64,000 bases of DNA, taken from assembly GCA_017402995.1 (NCBI GenBank), contig JAFQOV010000016.1, positions 26,135 to 90,134 on the forward strand, read 5' to 3'. Below the pieces are notes generated by a model. It was given only the letters and a program-made list of their open reading frames with translations. It did not search any database and had not been told where the DNA came from. Numbering within the stretch: position 1 is the stretch's first letter; each line of letters starts with the position of its first letter. Shown here one piece after another: positions 1 to 7,633 of the stretch. Source of the DNA: Candidatus Gastranaerophilales bacterium. GTDB taxonomy: Bacteria; Cyanobacteriota; Vampirovibrionia; Gastranaerophilales; Gastranaerophilaceae. Both the position numbers and the translations under genes were made by a program.

Positions 1-1
1 T

Positions 2-352
2 GCAAAAACAGAACGTGAAAATGGATTATCAATTTTTGAAGCGTCAATTAAAGCTGCAAAAATCAGATTTAGAGCGGTTATGATGACTGTTTTAGCGTTC
101 ATTTTCGGTATTTTACCGCTTGTATATGCCGTTGGCCCAGGTTCAAATTCTAGAAAGTCTCTTGGTGTTATCGTATTTGGTGGCATGATTGCAGCTGCAA
201 TTATCGGTACGATAATGGTTCCAGCGTTTTATGCTTTAATTCAAGAATTAAGAGAATTTGTTAAAAAAGAAGGTTTCAAAGGACTTTTTGAAGCAATAAA
301 AAACAAATGTCATAATAAAAACAAGGGGGATAAAAATGAAGAAAATAATTAA
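2..352 (+). CDS. RND-family efflux pump inner-membrane protein, C-terminal fragment
   Basis: The reading frame is open from the first base, so this is the last ~116 residues of a gene that begins before the window. The visible part matches the C-terminal transmembrane block of AcrB/MexB-type hydrophobe/amphiphile transporters: an RFRAVMMT-like helix start, a FGILPLV helix, then a GPGSNSRKSLG loop and a GGMIAAA...VPAFY final helix. RND proteins export drugs or other amphiphiles using the proton gradient, in a tripartite complex with a periplasmic adaptor and a TolC channel. The gene overlaps the following TolC-like gene by 17 nt, supporting one operon. The basic cytoplasmic tail (KNKCHNKNKGDK) is not diagnostic. 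The substrate cannot be inferred. Confidence 0.88.
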   Translation, partial: AKTERENGLSIFEASIKAAKIRFRAVMMTVLAFIFGILPLVYAVGPGSNSRKSLGVIVFGGMIAAAIIGTIMVPAFYALIQELREFVKKEGFKGLFEAIKNKCHNKNKGDKNEENN

Positions 353-1886
353 TGCTTCATTGATATTTGCTTTGTCTTTATCTATGATTTCTCCCGTTTT
401 TGCGCAAGAAATCGAACAAAACAACGAAACAGAGCAAAAGCAAGAATGGGATTTGGGCAAAAAATTATTCAAAAATAAAAAAGTTAAAAAACAAAAAGTA
501 AAACCTGCAAAAAAACAATACGAAGTTTCAGAAAAAACCAAAGAAAAATATCAAATTCCGACTGATGTATACATGAATGTTGGCGAACAAAGTGACAAAG
601 TTGTGAAATTAGAAGGCGGGGTTTCAAAATCAATCGAATTAAACATGGCTGATTGTCTTGAGCTTGCTTTAATCAACAATCCAAAAATCAAAGCAGCATA
701 TGCTCAATCTGAAATTGCAAAATATCAAAAATGGGAAACTTTATCAGGCTATGCGCCAAGATTAGATTTTTCAAGTTCGATTAATCATCAAAAGCCTGAC
801 TTATCAATGCTTCGAAACAACATAAAAATCGGCGCATTTGATAAATATACACTTGGTCAAATCGGTATCCGCCAGCTCGTTTGGGATTTTGGCTATACCC
901 AAAACAAATATACAATTGATAAAATTGCATATGAAAAAGCAAAATCTGAGCTTGATAGAATTGTAAACGAGGTTGTTTGCGCCGTTAAAGACGCATATTA
1001 CAACCTTTTATACGCGTATGACGCAAAAAAAGTTGCGCAAGATAATCTTGATGGTTTTAATCAAACATATCAACAAGCGCTTGCTTTTTGGGAAGTTGGC
1101 ATGAAGGCAAAAGTTGATGTTTTGTTTGCTCAAACAAACATGGAACAAGCTCGTCAACAATTAATTCAAGCAGAAAATAATATTGATATAGCATATTCAA
1201 AATTAAATAATGCTTTAGGCTTGCCGTTCGTTGACCCATATATGATAGATACGTCTATTAGATATGAGCCTGTGTCTGTCACAATGAAAGAAATTGTTGA
1301 AATTGCAAACAATTCGCGCCCAGATTTAAAAGGTTTTATGCTTGATGTTGATAGTGCAAATCAGGCGGTTAAACTTGCTTGGAAAACCTTTTTACCAAGC
1401 TTAGAATTTCAAGCAAACTATGGCAAAGGCGGAATTGAAGACTGGACAGAACGCTCTTGGTACAATTATGGCGGATTTTTGGCTTTCCCAACAGTCAACC
1501 CTATTTTGTTAAGAAACCAAATCAAAGAAGCAAAAGCAAGATTAGAACAGGTTGAATATTTAACAAAAGCTCAAATAAACGATATTTATTTTGAAATTCA
1601 ATCCGTATATACCGCACTTAAAGATACCAAAGCGCGCATTCCTGTTGCAAAAACAGCAATGGAAAAAGCTCAAGAAAACTACGATTTAACATCTGGCAGA
1701 TATAAAGTTGGCTATGGTGATGTAATCGAGTTAAAAGACGCTCAAGTCGCCCTTGCAAGCGCTAAATTGAACTATTTTAAAACAATTTATGAATATAATA
1801 GTGCAAAAGCAAATATGGAAAGAGCAATCGGACAAACCTTGAAGCCTGAAAGCACTGAAATTATCGAAAATTTTCAAGATATTTAA
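336..1886 (+). CDS. TolC-like outer-membrane efflux channel
   Basis: A 516-residue protein of the outer membrane efflux protein (OEP) family. An N-terminal signal peptide (about residues 1-23, ending VFAQ) is followed by a Lys/Glu-rich linker and two OEP repeats (about 105-305 and 320-500) with the usual long alpha-helical, Ala/Gln-rich pattern (ALINNPKIKAAYAQSE; TSGRYKVGYGDVIELKDAQ). Family knowledge: it trimerises into a channel-tunnel across outer membrane and periplasm and docks on an RND or ABC pump. It overlaps the upstream RND gene, so they very likely form one pump. The start has GGGGG about 6 nt upstream (317-330 region). The stop overlaps the end of the convergent gene at 1883. Confidence 0.9.
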   Translation: MKKIINASLIFALSLSMISPVFAQEIEQNNETEQKQEWDLGKKLFKNKKVKKQKVKPAKKQYEVSEKTKEKYQIPTDVYMNVGEQSDKVVKLEGGVSKSIELNMADCLELALINNPKIKAAYAQSEIAKYQKWETLSGYAPRLDFSSSINHQKPDLSMLRNNIKIGAFDKYTLGQIGIRQLVWDFGYTQNKYTIDKIAYEKAKSELDRIVNEVVCAVKDAYYNLLYAYDAKKVAQDNLDGFNQTYQQALAFWEVGMKAKVDVLFAQTNMEQARQQLIQAENNIDIAYSKLNNALGLPFVDPYMIDTSIRYEPVSVTMKEIVEIANNSRPDLKGFMLDVDSANQAVKLAWKTFLPSLEFQANYGKGGIEDWTERSWYNYGGFLAFPTVNPILLRNQIKEAKARLEQVEYLTKAQINDIYFEIQSVYTALKDTKARIPVAKTAMEKAQENYDLTSGRYKVGYGDVIELKDAQVALASAKLNYFKTIYEYNSAKANMERAIGQTLKPESTEIIENFQDI

Positions 1887-2149
1887 TTTATAAATTTATA
1901 ATAAAATATATAGCAACAAATTAAAAAAATAATTAAATTAATTTGAAATTTGTAATATTTCATACTTGCAAAATAACAACAAACCGTATTAAAAAACAAT
2001 AGATATTGCAAAAAAGATATCTTTTTTAAAGCAAGGAAGGTTTGCGCTTTTTCAAAATATAAAGGCAAAGCACAAACGCACAAAACGCCCAAGAAAAGCG
2101 TAATTGTGCCAATTATTAAAAAAATTATTTCTTTATTTATCTTTTTCAT
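1883..2149 (-). CDS. Small integral membrane protein, unknown function
   Basis: An 88-residue protein with two to three predicted membrane helices (about 8-30, 45-60 and 68-85) and a positively charged N-terminus. No family recognised. Its ATG overlaps the stop of the upstream WYL-type gene by 4 nt (ATGA arrangement), so it is probably translationally coupled to the two regulators. It may be a membrane partner or target of them, but that is inference from position only. The 3' end overlaps the tolC-like gene tail by 4 nt on the opposite strand. Confidence 0.6.
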   Translation of the reverse strand: MKKINKEIIFLIIGTITLFLGVLCVCALPLYFEKAQTFLALKKISFLQYLLFFNTVCCYFASMKYYKFQINLIIFLICCYIFYYKFIN

Positions 2150-3024
2150 GTCGTTTCAAAATCCAGTGTTGAAAGGTTGTTTATCGCATTTGTAATTAAA
2201 TTTTTGAAATGTTCAACATCAGCCTTTCCTAAAATCACCTTGCATAATGTATCATATCGCAAAAGTCGTCTAAAAAGTAGGTTTTTATCTTTTTGCGAAT
2301 TTGCAATAACAATCCTGTCAGGATAAATATCCACAACTCTTTCATCTGCTTTTAAAAGATATGATTTTGCTAAATGTCCGTATAATTCAAAAAAGACTTC
2401 TTGGCTTCTAATGTTTTCTTTTGGCTCGTTTTTAGGTGTTATTTTAACGATTTTTTCAATAGATAAACTCTTTGTTTTGTCATTTTCTAAATATTTCACA
2501 TAAATTCGGTTATTTTTCCAAACCAATTCGTTCGCTGTAAATTCATATTCTTTTTTTGAGCGCAAAGTGACAACAATTTCTTCTTTTTTTTCAATATATT
2601 CATTTAAAAGGTTAATTCTCTCATTGTAGATATCAAAAAATTCAATTTTTTTATAATTTAAAAATTTTTCCAAGATTTCTTCGTAATTTTTAGAACTTGA
2701 AAGATGCGCGATTTTTTTGATTAACTCTTCAACATTTTGATATTTCTTTTTATTTAAATATGTCTCTGATAAAGTTAAAATATGCGCCAATAGACTCTTT
2801 TCAACGTCATTTAAAGAAAGCGAATTTAAAAATTTATCATAGTAATATTTATTATTTTTTTTGGTAATCTTAAAACCGACTTTTCTTAAATTTGCAATGT
2901 GTTTTAAAAAAACCTTTTCGCTCAAATCAAAATTTTCTTGCAAAGAAACACCGTTATAACCAGCATTTTCAAGACAATCTAATATTTTAAAATAATTTTC
3001 ATTAAAAATCGATTTGTTCTTCAT
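2146..3024 (-). CDS. WYL-type transcriptional regulator, second of a tandem pair
   Basis: A 292-residue protein. The N-terminal ~60 residues look like a winged helix (KILDCLENAGYNGVSLQENFDLSEKVF...). The middle (~145-215) has the beta-rich pattern of WYL domains (KKEEIVVTLRSKKEYEFTANELVWKNNRIYVKYL followed by SIEKIVKI), and a WCX-like C-terminus follows. WYL proteins generally regulate transcription and bind nucleic acid or small ligands. The gene follows the neighbouring WYL gene with a 23-nt overlap and is followed by a coupled small membrane protein. The canonical W-Y-L tripeptide is not literally present, so the call rests on the fold pattern and the sister gene. The target is unknown. 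Confidence 0.6.
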   Translation of the reverse strand: MKNKSIFNENYFKILDCLENAGYNGVSLQENFDLSEKVFLKHIANLRKVGFKITKKNNKYYYDKFLNSLSLNDVEKSLLAHILTLSETYLNKKKYQNVEELIKKIAHLSSSKNYEEILEKFLNYKKIEFFDIYNERINLLNEYIEKKEEIVVTLRSKKEYEFTANELVWKNNRIYVKYLENDKTKSLSIEKIVKITPKNEPKENIRSQEVFFELYGHLAKSYLLKADERVVDIYPDRIVIANSQKDKNLLFRRLLRYDTLCKVILGKADVEHFKNLITNAINNLSTLDFETT

Positions 3025-3907
3025 ATGTTTCTTTCATTGTTTTTAATTTTTCTTCGATTTCCTTTTTGATTTTATTATCAGAGATATAAAACAAATCGGG
3101 ACAAAAGTTAAACAACCTTTGGCTCAAATAAAAATCGTCATCTTTTGGTCGTTTAATGATTATTCTGCCATTTTTTTCGCCGTAAATATTCTCTTTTTCA
3201 TCAAGTCCTAATTCTTCAAATTTTTCTTTGGAAGTGACGTAAGTTGAAATATCCATAATTTTTTCATAACGTGCATTTTTTCGAACAACTTTTTCAATTT
3301 TAAAAATTCTATCAATAGGCAAAATTGAAAAATGGTCGGAAAATTCCAAAAATCCCTTTAAATAAAGCCTTTCTGATGTCATGCTTTGACAGATTTCATC
3401 TGCATGAATTGTAATAAATTTGTTTGCACCATACGGCAAAATGTAATCTATTTCAATGATATCTTTGTTTTTGCAGTGTTTTTCAAGCTCTTTAACCAAA
3501 AACCAATTCAAAGTTGAATAATAGTTAAAATACAAAAACTCGCTTCTTTCTTCAAAATCTTCAATATATAAAGAAATTTTTAAAAATAATTTAATCGCTT
3601 CTTTGATATGTTTGTAGTTTTTTTCAAGCTTCAAAAGATTTTTAATATCAAGCAGAGCAAGTTTATCTTTTTTGTCTAAAACAAGCTTTGAAGGCGGATT
3701 TTCGATATAATAAAAAGTTTTTTTACCTTTTATTTGAACTTTAATTTCTGCATATTTTTTTAATTTTGAAAGGTAATAATCAAGAGTTCTTTTGCTAATT
3801 TGAATCTCATTTTGCGCAAATTTTTCAAGCAGTTGTTGCTTTGTAAACTTATCTTCTTTCAAAAAAATCCATAATAGTAATATTTTTGATGAACTCATCA
3901 AGCGCAT
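3002..3907 (-). CDS. WYL-domain transcriptional regulator, first of a tandem pair
   Basis: A 301-residue protein with an N-terminal HTH (about residues 10-55, FTKQQLLEKFAQNEIQISKRT) and a WYL-like domain around 145-215 (IEIDYILPYGANKFITIHADEI; SERLYLKGFLEFSDHFSILPIDRI). The YLKG...PIDRI stretch is the most recognisable part of the family. The ATG at 3907 is preceded by AAGGAC with 5-nt spacing, so it is preferred over the internal Met at 3898. A TATAAT about 20 nt upstream of the start, in the divergent region shared with the S1 gene, is a plausible promoter. It overlaps the second WYL gene; tandem WYL pairs often form heteromers, but that is inference here. Confidence 0.7.
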   Translation of the reverse strand: MRLMSSSKILLLWIFLKEDKFTKQQLLEKFAQNEIQISKRTLDYYLSKLKKYAEIKVQIKGKKTFYYIENPPSKLVLDKKDKLALLDIKNLLKLEKNYKHIKEAIKLFLKISLYIEDFEERSEFLYFNYYSTLNWFLVKELEKHCKNKDIIEIDYILPYGANKFITIHADEICQSMTSERLYLKGFLEFSDHFSILPIDRIFKIEKVVRKNARYEKIMDISTYVTSKEKFEELGLDEKENIYGEKNGRIIIKRPKDDDFYLSQRLFNFCPDLFYISDNKIKKEIEEKLKTMKETYEEQIDF

Positions 3908-3977
3908 TTTTTGTCCTTTTTCAAATTATAACTTAAAATTTGTTTTCGTACAAATGTAGTAAAAAAGCTTAAAAACC

Positions 3978-4004
3978 TTGATTTTATTGAAACTGAGATA
4001 TAAT
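3978..4004 (+). promoter_or_regulatory. Candidate sigma-70 promoter of the S1-domain gene
   Basis: A perfect TATAAT (3999-4004) with TTGATT 15 bp upstream (3978-3983). The predicted start of transcription near 4011 gives a ~26-nt leader carrying AAGGA. The spacer is shorter than the usual 17 bp. Confidence 0.5.
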
Positions 4005-4036
4005 ATGAACATACTACGATACAAGGAAAAATGTGT

Positions 4037-5074
4037 ATGTTAAGCGATAACGATTTTTCAGAATTATTAGAAAGATACAACTATGCTTATAAATATGGCA
4101 AAATTGTTCAAGGCGTGGTTGTGAGCGTTGAAAACAGTGGTCTTTTGGTAGATATCAAATCAAAAGCTTGTGCCATTTGTCCAACAAACGAAATTTTGCT
4201 CTCTTCAAACGATAGCATAAGAGATATTTTTAAAATTGGCGAAACATACGATTTTTCAATCAATTCAGAAGAAAACGAAGACGGCGTTTTCTATCTTTCA
4301 CATAAAAAAGTTGCTTTGGCAAAAAATATTGAAATTTTAGAAGAAAAATTTAAAAATGATGAAATCATAACAGGCACAATTTCAAATATTGTCAAAGGCG
4401 GTGTAATCGTTAATGTACTTGGTGTTAAAGGCTTTGTACCATCAAGCCAATTACATATTAACGGCGAAAAAGTTGGTCAAGAGCTTGAATTAAAGATTTT
4501 AGCACTTGAAATGGACAAAGGAAACTTCATTTTATCTAATAAAAAAATCTATCAAGATAACATGCAAAATATAAAACAAGAAATTTTAGATAAAGTCGAG
4601 CTTAATATGGTTGTAAAAGGCACAGTAACGCGCATTACAGACTTTGGCGCGTTTATTGATATCGGCGGAATAGATGCTTTGTTGCCATTGTCTAGAATTT
4701 CTTGGAGTTGGATTGATTCGCCAGCTGACGTTTTAACTTGTGGCGAAAAAATTGACGTTGAAATTATTGGAATTGACAGAGAAAAACAAAGAATTTCATT
4801 GAGCCTTAAAACTCTTGAAGAATCACCTTGGTTAAAAGCGCAAGAAGTATTAGAAATTAAGAAAAAAATGAAAGGCAAAGTCACACGTATCAAGTCTTTT
4901 GGCGCTTTTGTTGAGGTTTATCCACAAGTTGAAGGGCTTTTAAACAAAGGACAAGTCCAACAATACCAAAACAAAACAAAACGCGAGCTTCAAGAAAATG
5001 ATGAAATTGATATCATCATTAATCGTTTTGACCCAGAAGCCGAAAAAATCAATCTCGAAGCGGTTTATGAATAA
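4037..5074 (+). CDS. rpsA: S1 RNA-binding domain protein, ribosomal protein S1-like
   Basis: A 345-residue protein with four S1 (OB-fold) repeats at about residues 18-85, 105-165, 190-258 and 278-345. Each shows the G-x-V-x-x-I/V-x-x-x-G-x-x-V/I-D/E-I signature (KGTVTRITDFGAFIDIG, KGKVTRIKSFGAFVEV). S1 binds mRNA at the 30S subunit and helps initiation on weakly structured leaders. Cyanobacterial S1 proteins are likewise short, typically with about three repeats. Two in-frame ATGs exist (4031 and 4037). AAGGA at 4023-4027 is 3 nt from the first and 9 nt from the second, so 4037 is chosen. It could instead be a paralogous S1-domain protein; no other S1 gene is visible here. The 3' end overlaps the convergent gene by 10 nt. 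Confidence 0.8.
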   Translation: MLSDNDFSELLERYNYAYKYGKIVQGVVVSVENSGLLVDIKSKACAICPTNEILLSSNDSIRDIFKIGETYDFSINSEENEDGVFYLSHKKVALAKNIEILEEKFKNDEIITGTISNIVKGGVIVNVLGVKGFVPSSQLHINGEKVGQELELKILALEMDKGNFILSNKKIYQDNMQNIKQEILDKVELNMVVKGTVTRITDFGAFIDIGGIDALLPLSRISWSWIDSPADVLTCGEKIDVEIIGIDREKQRISLSLKTLEESPWLKAQEVLEIKKKMKGKVTRIKSFGAFVEVYPQVEGLLNKGQVQQYQNKTKRELQENDEIDIIINRFDPEAEKINLEAVYE

Positions 5075-6546
5075 ACATATGGCGGTCCATTTTTAATTTC
5101 TCTTAAAATATTTTCTGCCATTGTTTTCAATTCTTCATCAGATTTGTTATTTTTTGCTGCCTTGTAATTTTCAATTAACGGATTAATTGCGCTTAGCTTT
5201 TTAGCTTTGAAATTGTCGATTTCAACCCGCACGAGCTCTTTTTTCAAGTTTAATTCGCTTTTAGAGTTTTCTCTTTCAACTGTCACTGTTTTAATCGCAT
5301 TTGCACACGTTTTTGCAACATATCCAATCGCGCTAAGAGCAGAAAAAGACAAGAAAAGATACTTATTGAACTTGTTTTCAGGATTTAACACCCAATTATA
5401 TAAATGTCCTCTTTCTTCATTGATATAGCAATAATATTGGATTTTTTCCGATATTCCACCCAACGCCTCTGGCGCATTTGCATATATTTGCGCAGATTTT
5501 ATATCTTGCGCTGCTTTTTCAATTTCATCTTGAGTAATGTCTTTGATTTTTCCTAAATTAGACTTAATTGTGTCGTCTTTTGCATTTATTGTTTTAAACA
5601 AGTCGCTAAGGCTTTTAATTGCGCTTTTTTTATCGTCTAAAGCTGTAAATTTCGCAATTTTTGCTTGGATTTCTTTATCCTCATATTTTTTTACAAAAGT
5701 ATCTAGATTTTTTGCTGTTTTTTGATAATTTTTAAATACTCCAAAACCAAGTCCCAAAAGCCCAATGGTTGCTAAAGAAATCGCCAAAAATGTTTTTTTA
5801 TTTTCATTTTGTTTGTTTTCTTCGGTTTTTTCTTTTCCCTTAAAACCTAAAAATGGATTAGTTGGAGTTGGCTTTTTATTGTCTTCTTTAAAAAACTTCG
5901 TTGTATCCACCAATAAATCGTTAATAACGTTTAATTTTCCGCTGAAAGCCTTTGTTTCAACCTCAATCAAATTTTGTTGCAAATCATGTTCAATATCACA
6001 ATTTTGCTTTTTAATCCAAATTTCGCTCACCCCATCAATAAAATTTTTAGCACACAACGTAAAAGCACTCATTATCCCAACAGCGCCAAGCCCAATGATA
6101 TTTTTTGTGCTTGGTTCTCTTAAAGCACGATACATTGCAAAATGTGGCTCTTCGAGGATATTGATGTTTCTTGCCAAGTCTCCTGGGCGAATTAAATCGG
6201 GTTTTTTTGCCATTGCAGATGAAAAATTCTTAATAGATGCGCTAACAATTCCAATTCCGCCAAGAGTTATCCCTGTTGCAATTGCAAGAGGTTTTAGAGC
6301 TTTTTTATAGTTAAAACCTTCTTTTTTATCAATTTCAAATGCAAAAGTTTCATTTTTTTTATTTTGCGGAATTAAAAGGTCATTTGATATATTTTCAAAA
6401 TTGTCAAAAGGCGTTTTTTGCTTTTTTATATAATTATTCAAAAGCACTCCTTTTATTGCCTCATCTGTTTTTGGGGGCGTTTGTTTTGGTGCTTTTTTAT
6501 TGATTTCTGTATTATTTTTTGGCAAATTTGGAATTATTGTGTTCAT
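5065..6546 (-). CDS. Large membrane-associated protein, unknown function
   Basis: A 493-residue protein of no family I recognise. The first ~80 residues are polar and Pro/Lys-rich and probably disordered. Hydrophobic stretches follow at about 85-105 (LAIATGITLGGIGIVSAS), 150-168 (NIIGLGAVGIMSAFTLCA), 250-270 (LAISLATIGLLGLGFGVF) and 395-415 (FLFSFSALSAIGY-like), separated by Lys/Glu-rich helical segments. A short NPFLGFKG sequence near residue 225 recalls NPFGITFRG in the protein at 61463-61936. AAGGAAAAAG directly precedes the ATG. The N-terminal codons overlap the upstream gene by 35 nt, so the two are probably co-transcribed. It looks like a lineage-specific membrane protein. Confidence 0.65.
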   Translation of the reverse strand: MNTIIPNLPKNNTEINKKAPKQTPPKTDEAIKGVLLNNYIKKQKTPFDNFENISNDLLIPQNKKNETFAFEIDKKEGFNYKKALKPLAIATGITLGGIGIVSASIKNFSSAMAKKPDLIRPGDLARNINILEEPHFAMYRALREPSTKNIIGLGAVGIMSAFTLCAKNFIDGVSEIWIKKQNCDIEHDLQQNLIEVETKAFSGKLNVINDLLVDTTKFFKEDNKKPTPTNPFLGFKGKEKTEENKQNENKKTFLAISLATIGLLGLGFGVFKNYQKTAKNLDTFVKKYEDKEIQAKIAKFTALDDKKSAIKSLSDLFKTINAKDDTIKSNLGKIKDITQDEIEKAAQDIKSAQIYANAPEALGGISEKIQYYCYINEERGHLYNWVLNPENKFNKYLFLSFSALSAIGYVAKTCANAIKTVTVERENSKSELNLKKELVRVEIDNFKAKKLSAINPLIENYKAAKNNKSDEELKTMAENILREIKNGPPYVYS

Positions 6547-7213
6547 CTTTTTCCTTTTTTATTTTAAACATTTCTTTAATTATTTTTCTAATTTCGCGAG
6601 CTTTCAATTTTTCAATAATTTCTTTTTCTTCTTCGTCTTGTGAATTTTCGCTGAACAAAGAAAGAATTGTTTTAATTGTTTTTTTGAATTTTTTTGTCAC
6701 TTTTTCATTAACAAAATTCCTTATCTCGCCCAATAAACTCGATATTTTTTCACTCGCAGAATTAATCATTTGAACAATATTTGAAACAAAAGTTTTAATG
6801 TTTGTGATTATTGTTGGCAATTTAGATATTAAATTTAAAATCGGTTTAATGATGATATTTAAAGCAATTTGAGCTGGGATTTTAATTATTTTTGGAGCAT
6901 TTTCAAGTTTATTTTCAAAATTTTTAATTAAATTTTGAATTTTATCCAACCCAGATATTATTCTATTTTCAATGGTTTTTTGGTGTTGGGCTTCGAGTTT
7001 ATTAATTTTATCTTGAATTTTAGCTTCTTGCATAGCTTGAATTTTAATCCACGCCGCCATACATTCATTGTAGCTCATCTCGCCTGCGCGACGTGGTTTA
7101 TCGCGGTCTTTTGGTGCTCCACCCATACCAGAACACAATGGACATGTGCCTATTGGAAAGCCATGCGGACATTTATTATTATTTTGATTTTGAATTGAAT
7201 ATGGTGCGCTCAT
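6512..7213 (-). CDS. Cys-motif, helix-rich protein, unknown function
   Basis: A 233-residue protein. The N-terminus carries two Cys-containing turns (KCPHGFPIGTCPLCSG, about residues 14-29) that look like a zinc ribbon half plus a GMGGAPKDRDKPRR basic patch. The rest is amphipathic helix with hydrophobic stretches around 105-150 (IPAQIALNIIIKPILNLISKL...), and the C-terminus is Lys-rich. I do not recognise the family. It precedes and overlaps the large membrane protein gene by 35 nt on the same strand, suggesting a two-gene unit of linked function. Only a weak AAAGAAC lies upstream of the ATG. Confidence 0.6.
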   Translation of the reverse strand: MSAPYSIQNQNNNKCPHGFPIGTCPLCSGMGGAPKDRDKPRRAGEMSYNECMAAWIKIQAMQEAKIQDKINKLEAQHQKTIENRIISGLDKIQNLIKNFENKLENAPKIIKIPAQIALNIIIKPILNLISKLPTIITNIKTFVSNIVQMINSASEKISSLLGEIRNFVNEKVTKKFKKTIKTILSLFSENSQDEEEKEIIEKLKAREIRKIIKEMFKIKKEKDEHNNSKFAKK

Positions 7214-7297
7214 ATGTTCTTTTTGGCGCGCAAAAACTGCAAAACATTTTTCGGATTTCCGCGAAAAGTGTTAATATTAAGGTGCCTGTTATATTTT

Positions 7298-7358
7298 ACA
7301 CCTTGTGCCCTCATTTTGCTCAGCGAGTGCGTCACACTGCGCTTCGCTTCATTCGGGT
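7298..7358 (+). repeat. 61-bp GC-rich intergenic repeat, copy a
   Basis: Begins ACACCTTGTGCCCTC and ends CGCTTCATTCGGGT. The flanks match copies b and c, but the centre differs (GCGAGTG...CACTGCGC) while still forming a hairpin with one bulged C. This suggests the pairing rather than the sequence is kept. Confidence 0.75.
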
Positions 7359-7406
7359 AAGGTTTCGCACTCGGCACCAGCTCTTCGCGGCTGCCGTCGT
7401 GCTCAC

Positions 7407-7467
7407 ACACCTTGTGCCCTCATTTTGCTCATTGGGCGCGTCGCGCCACAATTCGCTTCATTCGGGT
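7407..7467 (+). repeat. 61-bp GC-rich intergenic repeat, copy b
   Basis: Begins ACACCTTGTGCCCTC and ends CGCTTCATTCGGGT, with a GGCGCG-T-CGCGCC dyad in the centre. By eye it differs from copy c (63660-63720) at only two of 61 positions, 56 kb away, and starts 109 bp after copy a. Confidence 0.85.
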
Positions 7468-7633
7468 GCAGTTTTCCGACTGTACGGTTGCGGCCCAGCC
7501 AAGGAATTTCACCTTGATTTCCTGCTATACTTGTTTAATAGTAGCAAAAATATTTTAAAAGGGCAATTATGGTATGTCCGCCTGTGAAATCAAAGATTTC
7601 TTCGCTTCCTTTCGCGCTTCGCTTTGTTCGGGA

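Larger units (their letters stand above)
7214..7633. other. 420-bp intergenic GC-rich repeat island
   Basis: No credible gene. The stretch is much richer in G+C than its surroundings. It contains two 61-bp repeat copies (listed separately), a linking segment with GGTTTC, AGCTC, TCGC and GTCGT blocks, a distal part with an imperfect dyad (7502-7521), and a terminal CGCTTCGCTTTGTTCGGG-like motif (7614-7631). Short ORFs run through it in several frames but have no start signals and encode low-information Arg/Ser/His-rich peptides. The island separates ilvD from the Cys-motif gene on the same strand. Confidence 0.7.

Noticed and set aside
1057..1239. Antisense ORFs inside long genes (e.g. here, and at 4552-4893, 7785-8003, 59386-60187)
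   Set aside because: They lie opposite well-supported conserved genes and have no start signals or recognisable domains.
7210..7520. Short ORFs on both strands inside the GC-rich island
   Set aside because: They overlap each other and the 61-bp repeats, lack ribosome-binding sites, and encode Arg/His/Ser-rich peptides that simply translate the repeat.
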